Source: Verrucomicrobiales bacterium (GTDB lineage Bacteria > Verrucomicrobiota > Verrucomicrobiia > Limisphaerales > RI-55). Taken from it: a stretch of 28,014 nucleotides of DNA. The position numbers and the translations under genes are program-made. The stretch is from contig DNDP01000307.1 of assembly GCA_003484235.1 (NCBI GenBank), forward strand, positions 3,907 through 31,920, read 5' to 3'. The notes under the pieces are model-generated. The model saw nothing but the letters and a program-made list of their open reading frames with translations, searched no databases and had not been told where the DNA came from. Shown piece after piece: positions 1 through 9,900 of this stretch; position 1 is the stretch's first letter, and each line of letters starts with the position of its first letter.

Positions 1-1
1 T

Positions 2-1810
2 CCCCGCTTCACCGCCTACACCGATCTGAAGGCGCAACTGCTCGAGCGCGAAAGAAGAAAGCTCCGGCTCGAGGAGTTCAAACCTCGCGTCCTGACCTCC
101 TTCGTGCGCAACCAGCTCATCGACGAAGTGTATCTCCCGATGGTCGGCGACAACCTGGCCAAGCAGATCGGCGCGGCCGGCGACGCCAGGCGCACCGACC
201 TGATGGGGCTGCTGCTGCTCATCTCCCCTCCCGGCTACGGCAAGACAACGCTGATGGAATACATCGCCAACCGGCTGGGCATCGTCTTCATCAAGATCAA
301 CGGCCCGGCGCTCGGGCACAACGTGACCTCGCTGGACCCGCAGGAGGCGCCCAACGCCGCGGCCCGCGAGGAGATCCACAAGCTCAACCTGGCGCTGGAA
401 ATGGGCGACAACGTAATGCTCTGCGTGGACGACATCCAGCATTGCAGTCCGGAGTTCCTGCAGAAGTTCATTTCGCTGTGCGACGCCCAAAGGAAGATCG
501 AGGGTGTCTGGCGCGGCCAGCCGCGGACCTACGACCTGCGCGGACGCAAGGTCGTCGTGGTGATGGCCGGCAACCCCTACACGGAAAGCGGCACGAAGTT
601 CAAGATCCCCGACATGCTCGCCAACCGGGCGGACACCTACAACCTCGGCGACATCATCGGCGGCAATCCCGCGTGGTTCAAGGCAAGCTACCTCGAGAAC
701 GCCGTCACCTCGAACCCGGTGCTCGCCCCGCTCGCGAACAAGAGCCAGAAGGACATCCACTCCTTCATCCGCATGGCTGAGTCCGGCGCCCGGGACGCCG
801 AAGGGTTCGAGGGCAGCTACGCGGCGCAGGAAGTGGAGGAGATTCTTGGCGTGATGAAGAAGCTGGTGCGGCTGCGCGAGATCGTGATGCGCGTGAACCA
901 GGAGTACATCCACTCCGCCGCGCAGGCCGACGAGTTCCGCACCGAGCCGCCGTTCAAGCTGCAGGGCTCCTATCGCAATATGAACCGCCTGGCGGAGAAG
1001 GTCGTCACAATCATGAACGACGACGAAGTGCTCGCCCTGGCCATTGGGCACTACCAGCGCGAGGCCCAGACGCTCACCACCGGCACCGAAGCCAACCTGC
1101 TCAAGTTCAAGTCCATCATCGGAATCCTGGCGGAAGCTGAAGCCGCACGCTGGGAGGAGATCAAACGGACATTCCAGCGCAACCAGGTCACCCGCGGAGT
1201 GGACCAGAGCGACGCCGCCGGGCGGGTGGTGGCCCAGCTCGCGAGCGTGCAGACCGGTTTGGAAGCGATTCAGCAGGCGTTGCGCGAGGAGCTCTCCAGG
1301 CCCACGGCCGCGCCGCAGGTCCATCTCGATCTGACGCCGCTGGTCAACCACTTGGAGGCACTGCGCAGCACGGTGGCCGAGCGACTTGCCACTCCCGAAC
1401 GCGAAACGACCGGACCGGCGGACTCCTCCGCTCTCGCCGGACGTTTGAGCGACGAACTGGGCTCGCTGCGCAAGGAACTGAGCCGCGCCATCAAGGATGT
1501 GCATTCGGGCACCATGGCCGAGGCCATGAAGCGCATGGAACACGAGATGGAGATGGTGCATCGCACGATGGCGACGCTGAAAGACATCGCCTCCCGGCAG
1601 CGGGATCATGTCCGCAACGTCGAGGAGATGCTCGTCGCCCGCGCGAAGGAAGGCACGGTCGAGGTCGCCCTCACGCAGGAGATGCTCCAGAATGAAGCGG
1701 CCTTCCTCGAACGATTCAACGAAGTCCTCGCCCAGGCGCGCGGTGAGGAAGCCCCCGCAGAAGGTTCACCAAAGAAAAGGAAGAACGGAGACGGCGAGGA
1801 CAATCCCTGA
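2..1810 (+). CDS. DNA repair ATPase-like AAA protein (5' truncated)
   Basis: This is the C-terminal part of a large P-loop ATPase. The frame stays open to the left window edge, so the gene begins outside; the GTG at 104 is probably internal. Counting from that GTG, a Walker A loop SPPGYGKTT lies at residues 41-49 and a Walker B strand NVMLCVDDIQ at about 103-112, followed by a sensor-1-like stretch VVVVMAGNPYTE. From about residue 370 the protein turns into charged, heptad-like helices, probably coiled coil, ending in a lysine-rich tail. The phrase around Walker A, with KINGPALGH shortly after, resembles proteins annotated as 'DNA repair ATPase' (DUF3686-type, usually above 1,500 residues). 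That is family knowledge; no repair activity can be read from the sequence. The next gene follows after 15 bases in the same direction, which suggests an operon. Confidence 0.75.
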   Translation, partial: PRFTAYTDLKAQLLERERRKLRLEEFKPRVLTSFVRNQLIDEVYLPMVGDNLAKQIGAAGDARRTDLMGLLLLISPPGYGKTTLMEYIANRLGIVFIKINGPALGHNVTSLDPQEAPNAAAREEIHKLNLALEMGDNVMLCVDDIQHCSPEFLQKFISLCDAQRKIEGVWRGQPRTYDLRGRKVVVVMAGNPYTESGTKFKIPDMLANRADTYNLGDIIGGNPAWFKASYLENAVTSNPVLAPLANKSQKDIHSFIRMAESGARDAEGFEGSYAAQEVEEILGVMKKLVRLREIVMRVNQEYIHSAAQADEFRTEPPFKLQGSYRNMNRLAEKVVTIMNDDEVLALAIGHYQREAQTLTTGTEANLLKFKSIIGILAEAEAARWEEIKRTFQRNQVTRGVDQSDAAGRVVAQLASVQTGLEAIQQALREELSRPTAAPQVHLDLTPLVNHLEALRSTVAERLATPERETTGPADSSALAGRLSDELGSLRKELSRAIKDVHSGTMAEAMKRMEHEMEMVHRTMATLKDIASRQRDHVRNVEEMLVARAKEGTVEVALTQEMLQNEAAFLERFNEVLAQARGEEAPAEGSPKKRKNGDGEDNP

Positions 1811-1825
1811 ACCCGGCAGATCATC

Positions 1826-2704
1826 ATGAAACGAATCATCAAGACCATGAAGAACCTCGGCGCAAAGGCGGAGCACTGGCGGGAAGTGGTGGAGGCGGCG
1901 CCGCAGAGGGCCGAACAGCTCAAGCAGGCGCTGCTGCAGACGGCGGGACAGTTTCAACAGCTTCGAACCGACGTCCAGGAGGGCTTTCACGATCTCAAGG
2001 CCGACGATGACAAACGGCTGATGTCGTCGCTCGCCGAAGTGCACGAGCACCGGGCGGTCCTGGCTGAAGCCGGCTTCGATCTCACGGGGGTGGACCTGGA
2101 ACTGGGCATTGCCCGGCGGGTGATCGTCCATCTCGAACAGATCGAGGTGGTGCCGGCGCCCTTGATCAGTTCGCTGCGAGCCCGCCACAATGGACATCGC
2201 ACCCTCCAGGCAATACTTGGCGGCCTCATCCAGGCCGTTGAACTGTCCACCAAAGTTCGGCTCGACGATCTGCCACGGCTGGTCGTGACGGTTCAGCTGG
2301 GTGCCACCCCCGGCATCCGCGCCGGCTGGCGGCCGGTACTGGGAATCGAGACGGATGAACCGGCAAGCGCAGCTCACGACAACACCGCCCCCTCTGCGGC
2401 TCCAACGACGGCCTCGGCCGGCAAGCCACCGCCGCTGCCGGACGCCTCGCCTGAAGGTTTTTTTGCGCGCCGTGAACCGTTGGTGGTGAACAAGCCGGAC
2501 GAAGAAAAACCGGTCACCACGACCCCACTCCCACAGTCCACCAACGTCGACGCTCCGACTCCCAACCCGGTGCCCGCCAGTTCCGGCATCCGGCTGACGC
2601 CCCGGCCAAGCCACGCGCCCGCCGTGGAACCCGGACCGGCCGCCACGTCGGAGGACTGGCGCAAATCGGCCCTGGACCGGTTCAAGAGAATGCCGAAGCT
2701 GTAA
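1826..2704 (+). CDS. Hypothetical protein, companion of the AAA ATPase
   Basis: A 292-residue protein I do not recognise. It starts 15 bases after the ATPase stop with an ATG and no clear Shine-Dalgarno. Residues 1-75 are basic and helical, rich in A, E, Q and L (KAEHWREVVEAAPQRAEQLK), suggesting a coiled coil. Residues 80-175 look like a compact mixed alpha/beta domain. Residues 180-270 are a low-complexity Pro/Ala/Thr/Ser linker, and the last residues form a small conserved-looking motif, EDWRKSALDRFKRMPKL. No signal peptide or membrane helix is visible, so it is probably cytosolic. The close spacing and shared terminator with the ATPase gene argue that it acts with that ATPase, perhaps as an adaptor. 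This is inference from context only. Confidence 0.65.
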   Translation: MKRIIKTMKNLGAKAEHWREVVEAAPQRAEQLKQALLQTAGQFQQLRTDVQEGFHDLKADDDKRLMSSLAEVHEHRAVLAEAGFDLTGVDLELGIARRVIVHLEQIEVVPAPLISSLRARHNGHRTLQAILGGLIQAVELSTKVRLDDLPRLVVTVQLGATPGIRAGWRPVLGIETDEPASAAHDNTAPSAAPTTASAGKPPPLPDASPEGFFARREPLVVNKPDEEKPVTTTPLPQSTNVDAPTPNPVPASSGIRLTPRPSHAPAVEPGPAATSEDWRKSALDRFKRMPKL

Positions 2705-2740
2705 TCATCCCTCTTGCTCTTCCAATAAAGCGTTACGGCA

Positions 2741-2772
2741 AATCGCCCGGCAGAGAATGCTGCCGGGCGATT
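2741..2772 (+). terminator. Strong intrinsic-type terminator hairpin
   Basis: A perfect 13-bp inverted repeat: aatcgcccggcag at 2741-2753, loop agaatg, then ctgccgggcgatt at 2760-2772, followed on the plus strand by cggttttc. It lies 36 bases after the stop of the companion gene and between two convergent genes, so it very likely ends transcription of the left operon. It may also stop gnd transcripts arriving on the minus strand, although that side has a poorer T-tract. Confidence 0.8.
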
Positions 2773-2811
2773 CGGTTTTCGGGCGGCCTGAGTCACCGCA
2801 TTTCAAGCTGC

Positions 2812-4281
<1,470 letters not shown>

Positions 4282-4339
4282 GTTCAGAGTTTTGGTTCAG
4301 TCGTTCGGCACGGGAAGATAGAGATTTGAGTGATGGTAG

Positions 4340-4374
4340 GAAGAAAAACCTTTCTCGCCGGTCAAGGCGGCGAG
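4340..4374 (-). terminator. Possible leader hairpin/attenuator upstream of gnd
   Basis: Read on the minus strand, ctcgccg (4374-4368) pairs with cggcgag (4360-4354) across a 7-base loop. The stem is followed by aaagg and then tttttctt, ending near 4340, about 60 bases before the gnd ATG. The shape is terminator-like and could act as an attenuator in the gnd leader or end an upstream antisense transcript. The 7-bp stem is short and the T-run starts five bases late, so this is weak. Confidence 0.25.
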
Positions 4375-4699
4375 CCGACATTCACACGATCCGGCCCGCC
4401 CAGCACGCGAATGAGATTGCCCGCGCCGCAGGGCAGACGGTCGGTCCAGCGGGCGAGTCCACGGCGGGACGGCAAGGGTTCGCAACCGTCTGGCCTGAAG
4501 GATCAGCACAGCCAGCGCAATCTTTCGTCGGTCACCAATCCAACTCTGGTCGCGTTGGCCGACAACCAGCCACGCGAAGCCCCGTTGATCACGCAACCCC
4601 CTCCAGGGACGGCGCTTGTGAATGCCCGGACAGGTCGAACAGCTGTTGGATCGCGACATGCTCGCTCAACTTGCCGGTGGATCATGCCGATAAACCGTT

Positions 4700-4729
4700 T
4701 TGACGAGTGTCTGCACTCGAATGTATTGA
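4700..4729 (+). promoter_or_regulatory. Candidate promoter with inverted repeat, cassette A
   Basis: A TTGACG box at 4700-4705 (five of six to the -35 consensus) and TATTGA at 4724-4729 are separated by 18 bases. The spacer almost entirely consists of a perfect inverted repeat, cgagtg-tctg-cactcg (4704-4719), in the position expected of an operator. It points toward the TonB receptor gene and would give a leader of roughly 220 bases. The -10 match is poor, and verrucomicrobial promoters are little studied. Confidence 0.3.
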
Positions 4730-4960
4730 GGAAGCTCAGGCGCTCGGATTCCGGGACCGTGGCCCAGAACCGCTGACCTCGGAGCCCATGACAATGCGTA
4801 CCGCCCAACATGATGCGGTCCCTGCTTCACGAAGCATCCGCGAACATTGCCGCAGCGATGATCTCACCGCGGACGGGCGGGGTGGTCCCTGGTTGCTGAC
4901 GCTTCGCCCGCCGATGAAAGGTGCCGCCAGACAAGGATGCCCTTCAACGCTTGGCAGCGC

Positions 4961-6964
4961 ATGAAACCGCAACCCCGGCTTCGGAGGTGTCTGGCGTGGT
5001 TGCTTTGCCTTCTCCCAATACCGGTAAAATCCTTGGCCGCGGCGGCGGCCCGGACAGTGACCGGCGACGAGGACTTTACCGAAATGAGCCTGGAGGAACT
5101 GGGCCGCATTCGGGTGCCCACCGTGGTGGGAGCGTCGCTGTTTGCACAGAAGGCGACCGAGGCTCCCTCATCGATCAGTGTCATCACCCAGGAGGAATTC
5201 AAACGTTACGGCCATCGGACGCTGGCCGAGGCACTGCAAAGCCTGCAGGGCTTTCATGTATCATACGACCGCAACTATTCGTTTCTGGGAGCCCGCGGAG
5301 TCAGCCTGGGCGACTTCAACAGCCGCACGCTGCTGCTGATCGACGGCCATCGGGTCAACGACAATCTGACGGACGGCGCCTATCTGGGTTCGGAGTTCCT
5401 GCTGGACGTGGACCTGATCGAGAGCGTCGAGGTCATCCGGGGCCCCGGCTCCGCGATCTACGGCAACAACGCTTTCTTCGGGGTCATCAACGTCGTCACC
5501 CGCAGGGGACGGCAACTGGACGGAATCGAATTCTCCGGCGAATATGCCAGCTTCAATACCTACAAGGGCCGCGTGACGGTCGGGAAGTCCCTTGCCAGCG
5601 GCCTGGAGTTCCTCTTTTCCGGCACCTATTTCGACAGCGCCGGCCCCGACGAACTCCATTATCCGGAGTTCGACACACCTGACCGCAACAACGGCATCGC
5701 CACCCGGAAGAATGACGAATCCCATGGAAGTCTTTTCGGTTCGCTGCGCCTCGGCGATTTCACGCTCCAAGGCGGCCACATCATCCGGGAAAAAGGAAAT
5801 CCGACCGCCCAGTACCTCACGACCTTCAACGACGCCCGACTTCGAACCGAGGACGAGCGCAGTTATGTCGACCTCCGGTACGAGCATGAGTTTTCCGGGG
5901 AACTCAACGTCAACGCCCACGTGTACTATGACCGGAGCGGATACGCCATTGGATATCCGTTTGGCGATCCAGTCGCAGTGGCACTGTTTGAGGAAGTGCA
6001 CGCCGGCGAATGGTGGGGAGCGGAACTGCAGGCGAGCAAGCGGCTTTCGGACAAGCATCTGATCGCAGCCGGCGCGGAATACCGGGATGATTTCGGGCAG
6101 AAGAAACGCGTGTTCGACCAGTTCAGGACGTACACCGATCTCCAGGGAAGCCGGAGGAGCCACGGCATCTACCTGCAGGGCGATTTCGCCCTGCGCTCCG
6201 ATCTGCATGTAAACGGCGGCGTCCGCTACGACAAATACGGCGATTTCGACCCCTCCCTTAATCCGCGCTTTGGGCTGATCTACCATCTGTTTCCAGAATC
6301 CACTCTCAAGGCTCTTTATGGCAGCGCCTTCCGCGCTCCCAATTTCATCGAGCAGAGCGACCGGCGTTTTCAAGATCTGCACCCTGAACGGATCACCTCC
6401 TATGAACTGGTCCATGAGCAGGGAATCGGGAAGAACCTGCGCTCATCGGTGGCCGGTTACTTCAACCGGCTGGACGACGTGATCGTATTCGAGAACGGCG
6501 CATTTGCGAACGTGAACGCGGAAAGCCGCGGCCTGGAACTGGCGCTGGAGGGACTCTGGGAACATGGGTTGCGAACCCGCGCCAGCTATTCGCTGCAGTC
6601 CACGGAGAATCGCTCCGCCGGGCGGCGCCCGCCCGACTCGCCGGAACACCTCTTCAAGGTCAACCTCAGCGTGCCGTTGCTGGCGGACAAGCTGTTTGGC
6701 AGCCTGGAATATCAGTTCACGAGCAGCCGGCATACGGTCTTCACCAGTGGCGCCGAAACCCTGCCCGGGAGGGATGCGGCCGAATTCGGCGTTTTCAATT
6801 TGACCCTCTTCAGCCGCGACCTGCTCAGGAACCTGGAGGCATCGGTTTCCGTGTACAACCTGCTGGACGATTCGCACGCCGACCCCGCCAGCCGGTTCCA
6901 CCGGCAGGATCAGCTTTCGCGCGATGGCCGCACCTTCCGTGTAAAGCTCAACTACCGCTTCTAG
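4961..6964 (+). CDS. TonB-dependent outer-membrane receptor (cassette A)
   Basis: A 667-residue outer-membrane receptor. The ATG at 4961 gives a clean signal peptide (MKPQPRLRR, then a hydrophobic stretch to about residue 30); an ATG at 4937 in the same frame is possible but adds eight residues before it, and neither has a good Shine-Dalgarno. The plug domain covers about residues 60-185, with SISVITQEEFKRYG, the ARGV strand, LLLIDGHRVND, SVEVIRGPGSAIYGNNAFFG and VINVVTRRG. The remainder alternates aromatic beta strands (YVDLRYEHEF, LHVNGGVRYDKYG, LKALYGSAFRAPNF) and ends in a terminal Phe (RVKLNYRF), as expected of a 22-strand barrel. It precedes a short SLEEL motif family segment (EMSLEELGRIRV) shared with the cassette B receptor. 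The ligand is unknown. It is the first gene of a long co-directional run and lies 27 bases before the giant repeat protein. Confidence 0.9.
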   Translation: MKPQPRLRRCLAWLLCLLPIPVKSLAAAAARTVTGDEDFTEMSLEELGRIRVPTVVGASLFAQKATEAPSSISVITQEEFKRYGHRTLAEALQSLQGFHVSYDRNYSFLGARGVSLGDFNSRTLLLIDGHRVNDNLTDGAYLGSEFLLDVDLIESVEVIRGPGSAIYGNNAFFGVINVVTRRGRQLDGIEFSGEYASFNTYKGRVTVGKSLASGLEFLFSGTYFDSAGPDELHYPEFDTPDRNNGIATRKNDESHGSLFGSLRLGDFTLQGGHIIREKGNPTAQYLTTFNDARLRTEDERSYVDLRYEHEFSGELNVNAHVYYDRSGYAIGYPFGDPVAVALFEEVHAGEWWGAELQASKRLSDKHLIAAGAEYRDDFGQKKRVFDQFRTYTDLQGSRRSHGIYLQGDFALRSDLHVNGGVRYDKYGDFDPSLNPRFGLIYHLFPESTLKALYGSAFRAPNFIEQSDRRFQDLHPERITSYELVHEQGIGKNLRSSVAGYFNRLDDVIVFENGAFANVNAESRGLELALEGLWEHGLRTRASYSLQSTENRSAGRRPPDSPEHLFKVNLSVPLLADKLFGSLEYQFTSSRHTVFTSGAETLPGRDAAEFGVFNLTLFSRDLLRNLEASVSVYNLLDDSHADPASRFHRQDQLSRDGRTFRVKLNYRF

Positions 6965-6991
6965 CCAGTGAACATTGACTCCCCATTCGCC

Positions 6992-9900
6992 ATGAAAACC
7001 ACCAAGCCCAATGCATTCACCGACCGGGCCATCGTTGTGGCGCTCCCGCTCCTCTGGTTCATGCTGTCCACGACCGCCCATGGCGCCACCCCGCCGGTCA
7101 TTACGAGCCAGCCGACGAGTCAGACGGTCCAGATCGGAAGCAACGCCACCTTTATGGTCCAGGCGAGCAGTTCCACCGCGCTCGGCTATCAGTGGTATTT
7201 TCAGAGCAACGCCATTGCCGGCGCCACCGGCAGCAGCTATACGCGCACGAACGTGCAGCCGGCACATTCCGGCGCGTACTACGTGTCCGTTTCCAATGCC
7301 GACGGCACCGTGAAAAGCGCCAACGCCACCCTCTGGGTGGTCACCCACCCAGTCATTTCATTCAACAGCTCGAGTTCCGCCGCCACCACGGGCTCCGCCG
7401 CCAGCTTGACCTGGCCCCACAGCATCTCGAACGGAAACAACCGCATCCTGATCGTCGGCCTTTCGCTGACCACGGGTCAGGCCACCAACGTCACCTACGG
7501 GGGCGCGCCCTTGACCCTGATTGGCCGACGATCGGGCATCCACACCGTGGAACTGTGGCGGCTGCTGGAACCCGCCGTGGGAACGGCAAACATCGTGGCC
7601 AGCTTCAACGGTTCGCGGCAGGTGGTGGGTGGTGCCAGCGCCTTCAATGAAGTCAATCAATCGAAGCCAACGGACGATTTCCATGGAGCTGGCAGTGAAA
7701 ATGGCAACGTCGCATCGGTTTCCGTGCCCAGTGCCGTGGGTGAGCTGGTGATCGACACCCTGTTTGTTGATCTGGTCACCACGGCAACGCCCGGAGCCGA
7801 TCAGACCCAGCGATGGAGCCGCACCAACGGCCGGCTCGGTGCCGGCAGCACCGAACCCGGCTCATCCCAGGTCGTCATGTCCTGGAACCTGGGGACCAGT
7901 GACGAATGGGACCTCGGCGCCGTCTCGCTCAAGCCCGTCCTTGCGCCCGACGTGATCACGACGGTGAGCGGCCCGGCAAACGTTTTTGCCACCACGAATT
8001 TCACCTATACGGTCGCGGTCACAAACCTCGGCAGCCTCGCCGCCACAAACATCGTGGTAACTGACACCCTGCCTGCCGGAGTTGCCTTCGTCGGCGCCTC
8101 CGGCGGCGGCACGCTGGTCGGTGGCGGCCCCGGCCAGGTGGTGTTCGACAGCGCCTCTTCGAACGCCGTTTCCGGAACTACAAGCTGGACGCACGTCACA
8201 ACCAGCGCCGCGAACCGCCTGCTGCTGGTGGGGGTGACGCTTGGCAACTACAACCAAGCCAACGACGTTGCCGTAACCGCCCTCACCTATGGTGGACTGA
8301 GCCTCGACAAATTGCTGGTGGTCACGAACGGGATCATCAGCTCGGAAGTGTGGCAGCTGGTGAATCCCCCCAGCGGGACCAACACGATCACCGTCACTCG
8401 TTCCGGCAATTCGTCGACTTTGGTCGCCGGTGCGGCAACCTTCAGCGGGGTGGATCAGGCGACCCCCGTGCGGACCGTCAGTTCGGCATTTGGACCCAGA
8501 ACCTTTGGATCGTCCCTGACCATCGCGTCGGCCACCAACGAGATCGTTTTCGACAACATCGCGGTCGACAAGTTCTTCCCCCCGGGCGCCGGTGCCGGCC
8601 AGACCCAGCTGTGGAGCATTGGTCCCAACTATGAGGCCGGTGGGGGCAGCATCAAGCCGGGCACCAACTCCGTGAAAATGGTCTGGTCCCTCCAGAACAA
8701 TGGTTGGGCGGATGCCGCCGCTTCGGTCAAACCCGCCGGCTTGGCAGGGACGGTCAGTTGGACGATTCCCACCCTCGCCGCCGGTGCATCGACCAATCTG
8801 ACCATTACGGTCACGGCACCGCTGGGAGGGACACTGACCAACACGGTTGCCAGCACAGCTTCCTCGACCGATGTCAATCCCGCCAACAACGACGGTTCGG
8901 CGGCAAACGCCCGGGTTGTTACCACCGTCACGCGCGTCGCGGACCTGGTCACGACGCAGACCGGACCCTCCAGCGTGGCTCCGCTGACCGAGTTCACCTA
9001 CACCGTCCGGGTCTCCAACCAGGGTCCTTCCACCGCAACCAACGTGACGGTGACCGACACCCTGGCGCCCGCGCTGACCTATGTGAGATCCAGCGGGGGC
9101 GGCTCGTACCTGGGAGGGGTGGTTACCTGGCCGGAGATTGCCAGTTTGGCCAGCGGCGCAACCGCAAATTACACGGTCACCGTGCGTTCTCCGGTAAGTG
9201 GAACCTTGACGAACAGTGCTGCCAGCACTTTCGCCGGGTTCGACCCAAATCCCGCAAACAGTGATGGGAGTGCGCCAGCCTCCCAGGTGGTGACGGTCGT
9301 GAGCCCCCTCCAGGTCGCCAACACCAGCAGGGGGGCCAGCGTGCAGACCCTGAATTGGAACCACACGATCTCGCCCGGATCCTCCCGTATCCTGGTGGTC
9401 GGCGTCTCGGTCGATTCCACCAACGCCGCAATCATCGCGGCGAGTTTCGCGGGTTTCCTGCCGCTGACCCCAATTGGTCAGACCAACGGCACCCAGACCA
9501 GGGTGGCGATGTACTACCTGCTGAATCCGCCGGTCGGCACCTACCCGATCTCAATCAATCTGGACGCCTCGACCGGCATCGTTGGCGGAGCGGTGTCGTT
9601 CAACGGGGTCAATCAGTCCAACCCGGTGGCCGGCATCGTCGCCAATGTTGGCAGCGGCACCAATGCAAACCTTTCCCTGACGAGTTCCGCCGGGTCCGTG
9701 GTGGTCGACACGGTCGCGCCCAAAAGTCCGCGAAGCGTTGCCAACGCCACCTCCGCCCAAACCCTTCAGTGGAATCTCTTTGCCTCGAACTATTCGGGTG
9801 CCGGCAGCACGATGCCCGGGGCGACCATCGCGTCACCCGGTTACAATCTTGACGAACCGGCGGACTGGACGATGGCCGCCGTGGCTCTCACCCCCTCCAC

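Larger units (their letters stand above)
4282..4960. other. Non-coding region between gnd and the TonB receptor gene
   Basis: This 680-base divergent region holds no gene I can support. Overlapping open frames on both strands here have arginine/serine/proline-rich compositions typical of frame shadows in GC-rich DNA, and none has a recognisable motif or ribosome-binding site. It does contain a possible promoter with an inverted repeat (4700-4729) and a hairpin followed by a T-run on the minus strand (4340-4374), both listed separately. No cobalamin or other riboswitch signature was recognised. Confidence 0.5.

Noticed and set aside
4468..4490. T-arm-like ggttcgcaacc hairpin suggesting a tRNA
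   Set aside because: Only a 4-bp stem with a 3-base loop. No acceptor stem, D-arm or anticodon arm can be placed around it.
4330..4776. Possible 148-residue gene in the gnd/receptor intergenic region
   Set aside because: Arg/Ser/Pro-rich random-looking sequence, no ribosome-binding site, and several overlapping alternative frames of similar quality.
5261..6415. 384-codon antisense frame under the TonB receptor
   Set aside because: It lies fully within a confident receptor gene and shows no protein-like features.
7862..9364. 500-codon antisense frame under the giant surface protein
   Set aside because: Composition is Gly/Arg/Thr-biased and periodic because it reads the repeats backwards. 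There is no signal peptide or motif.
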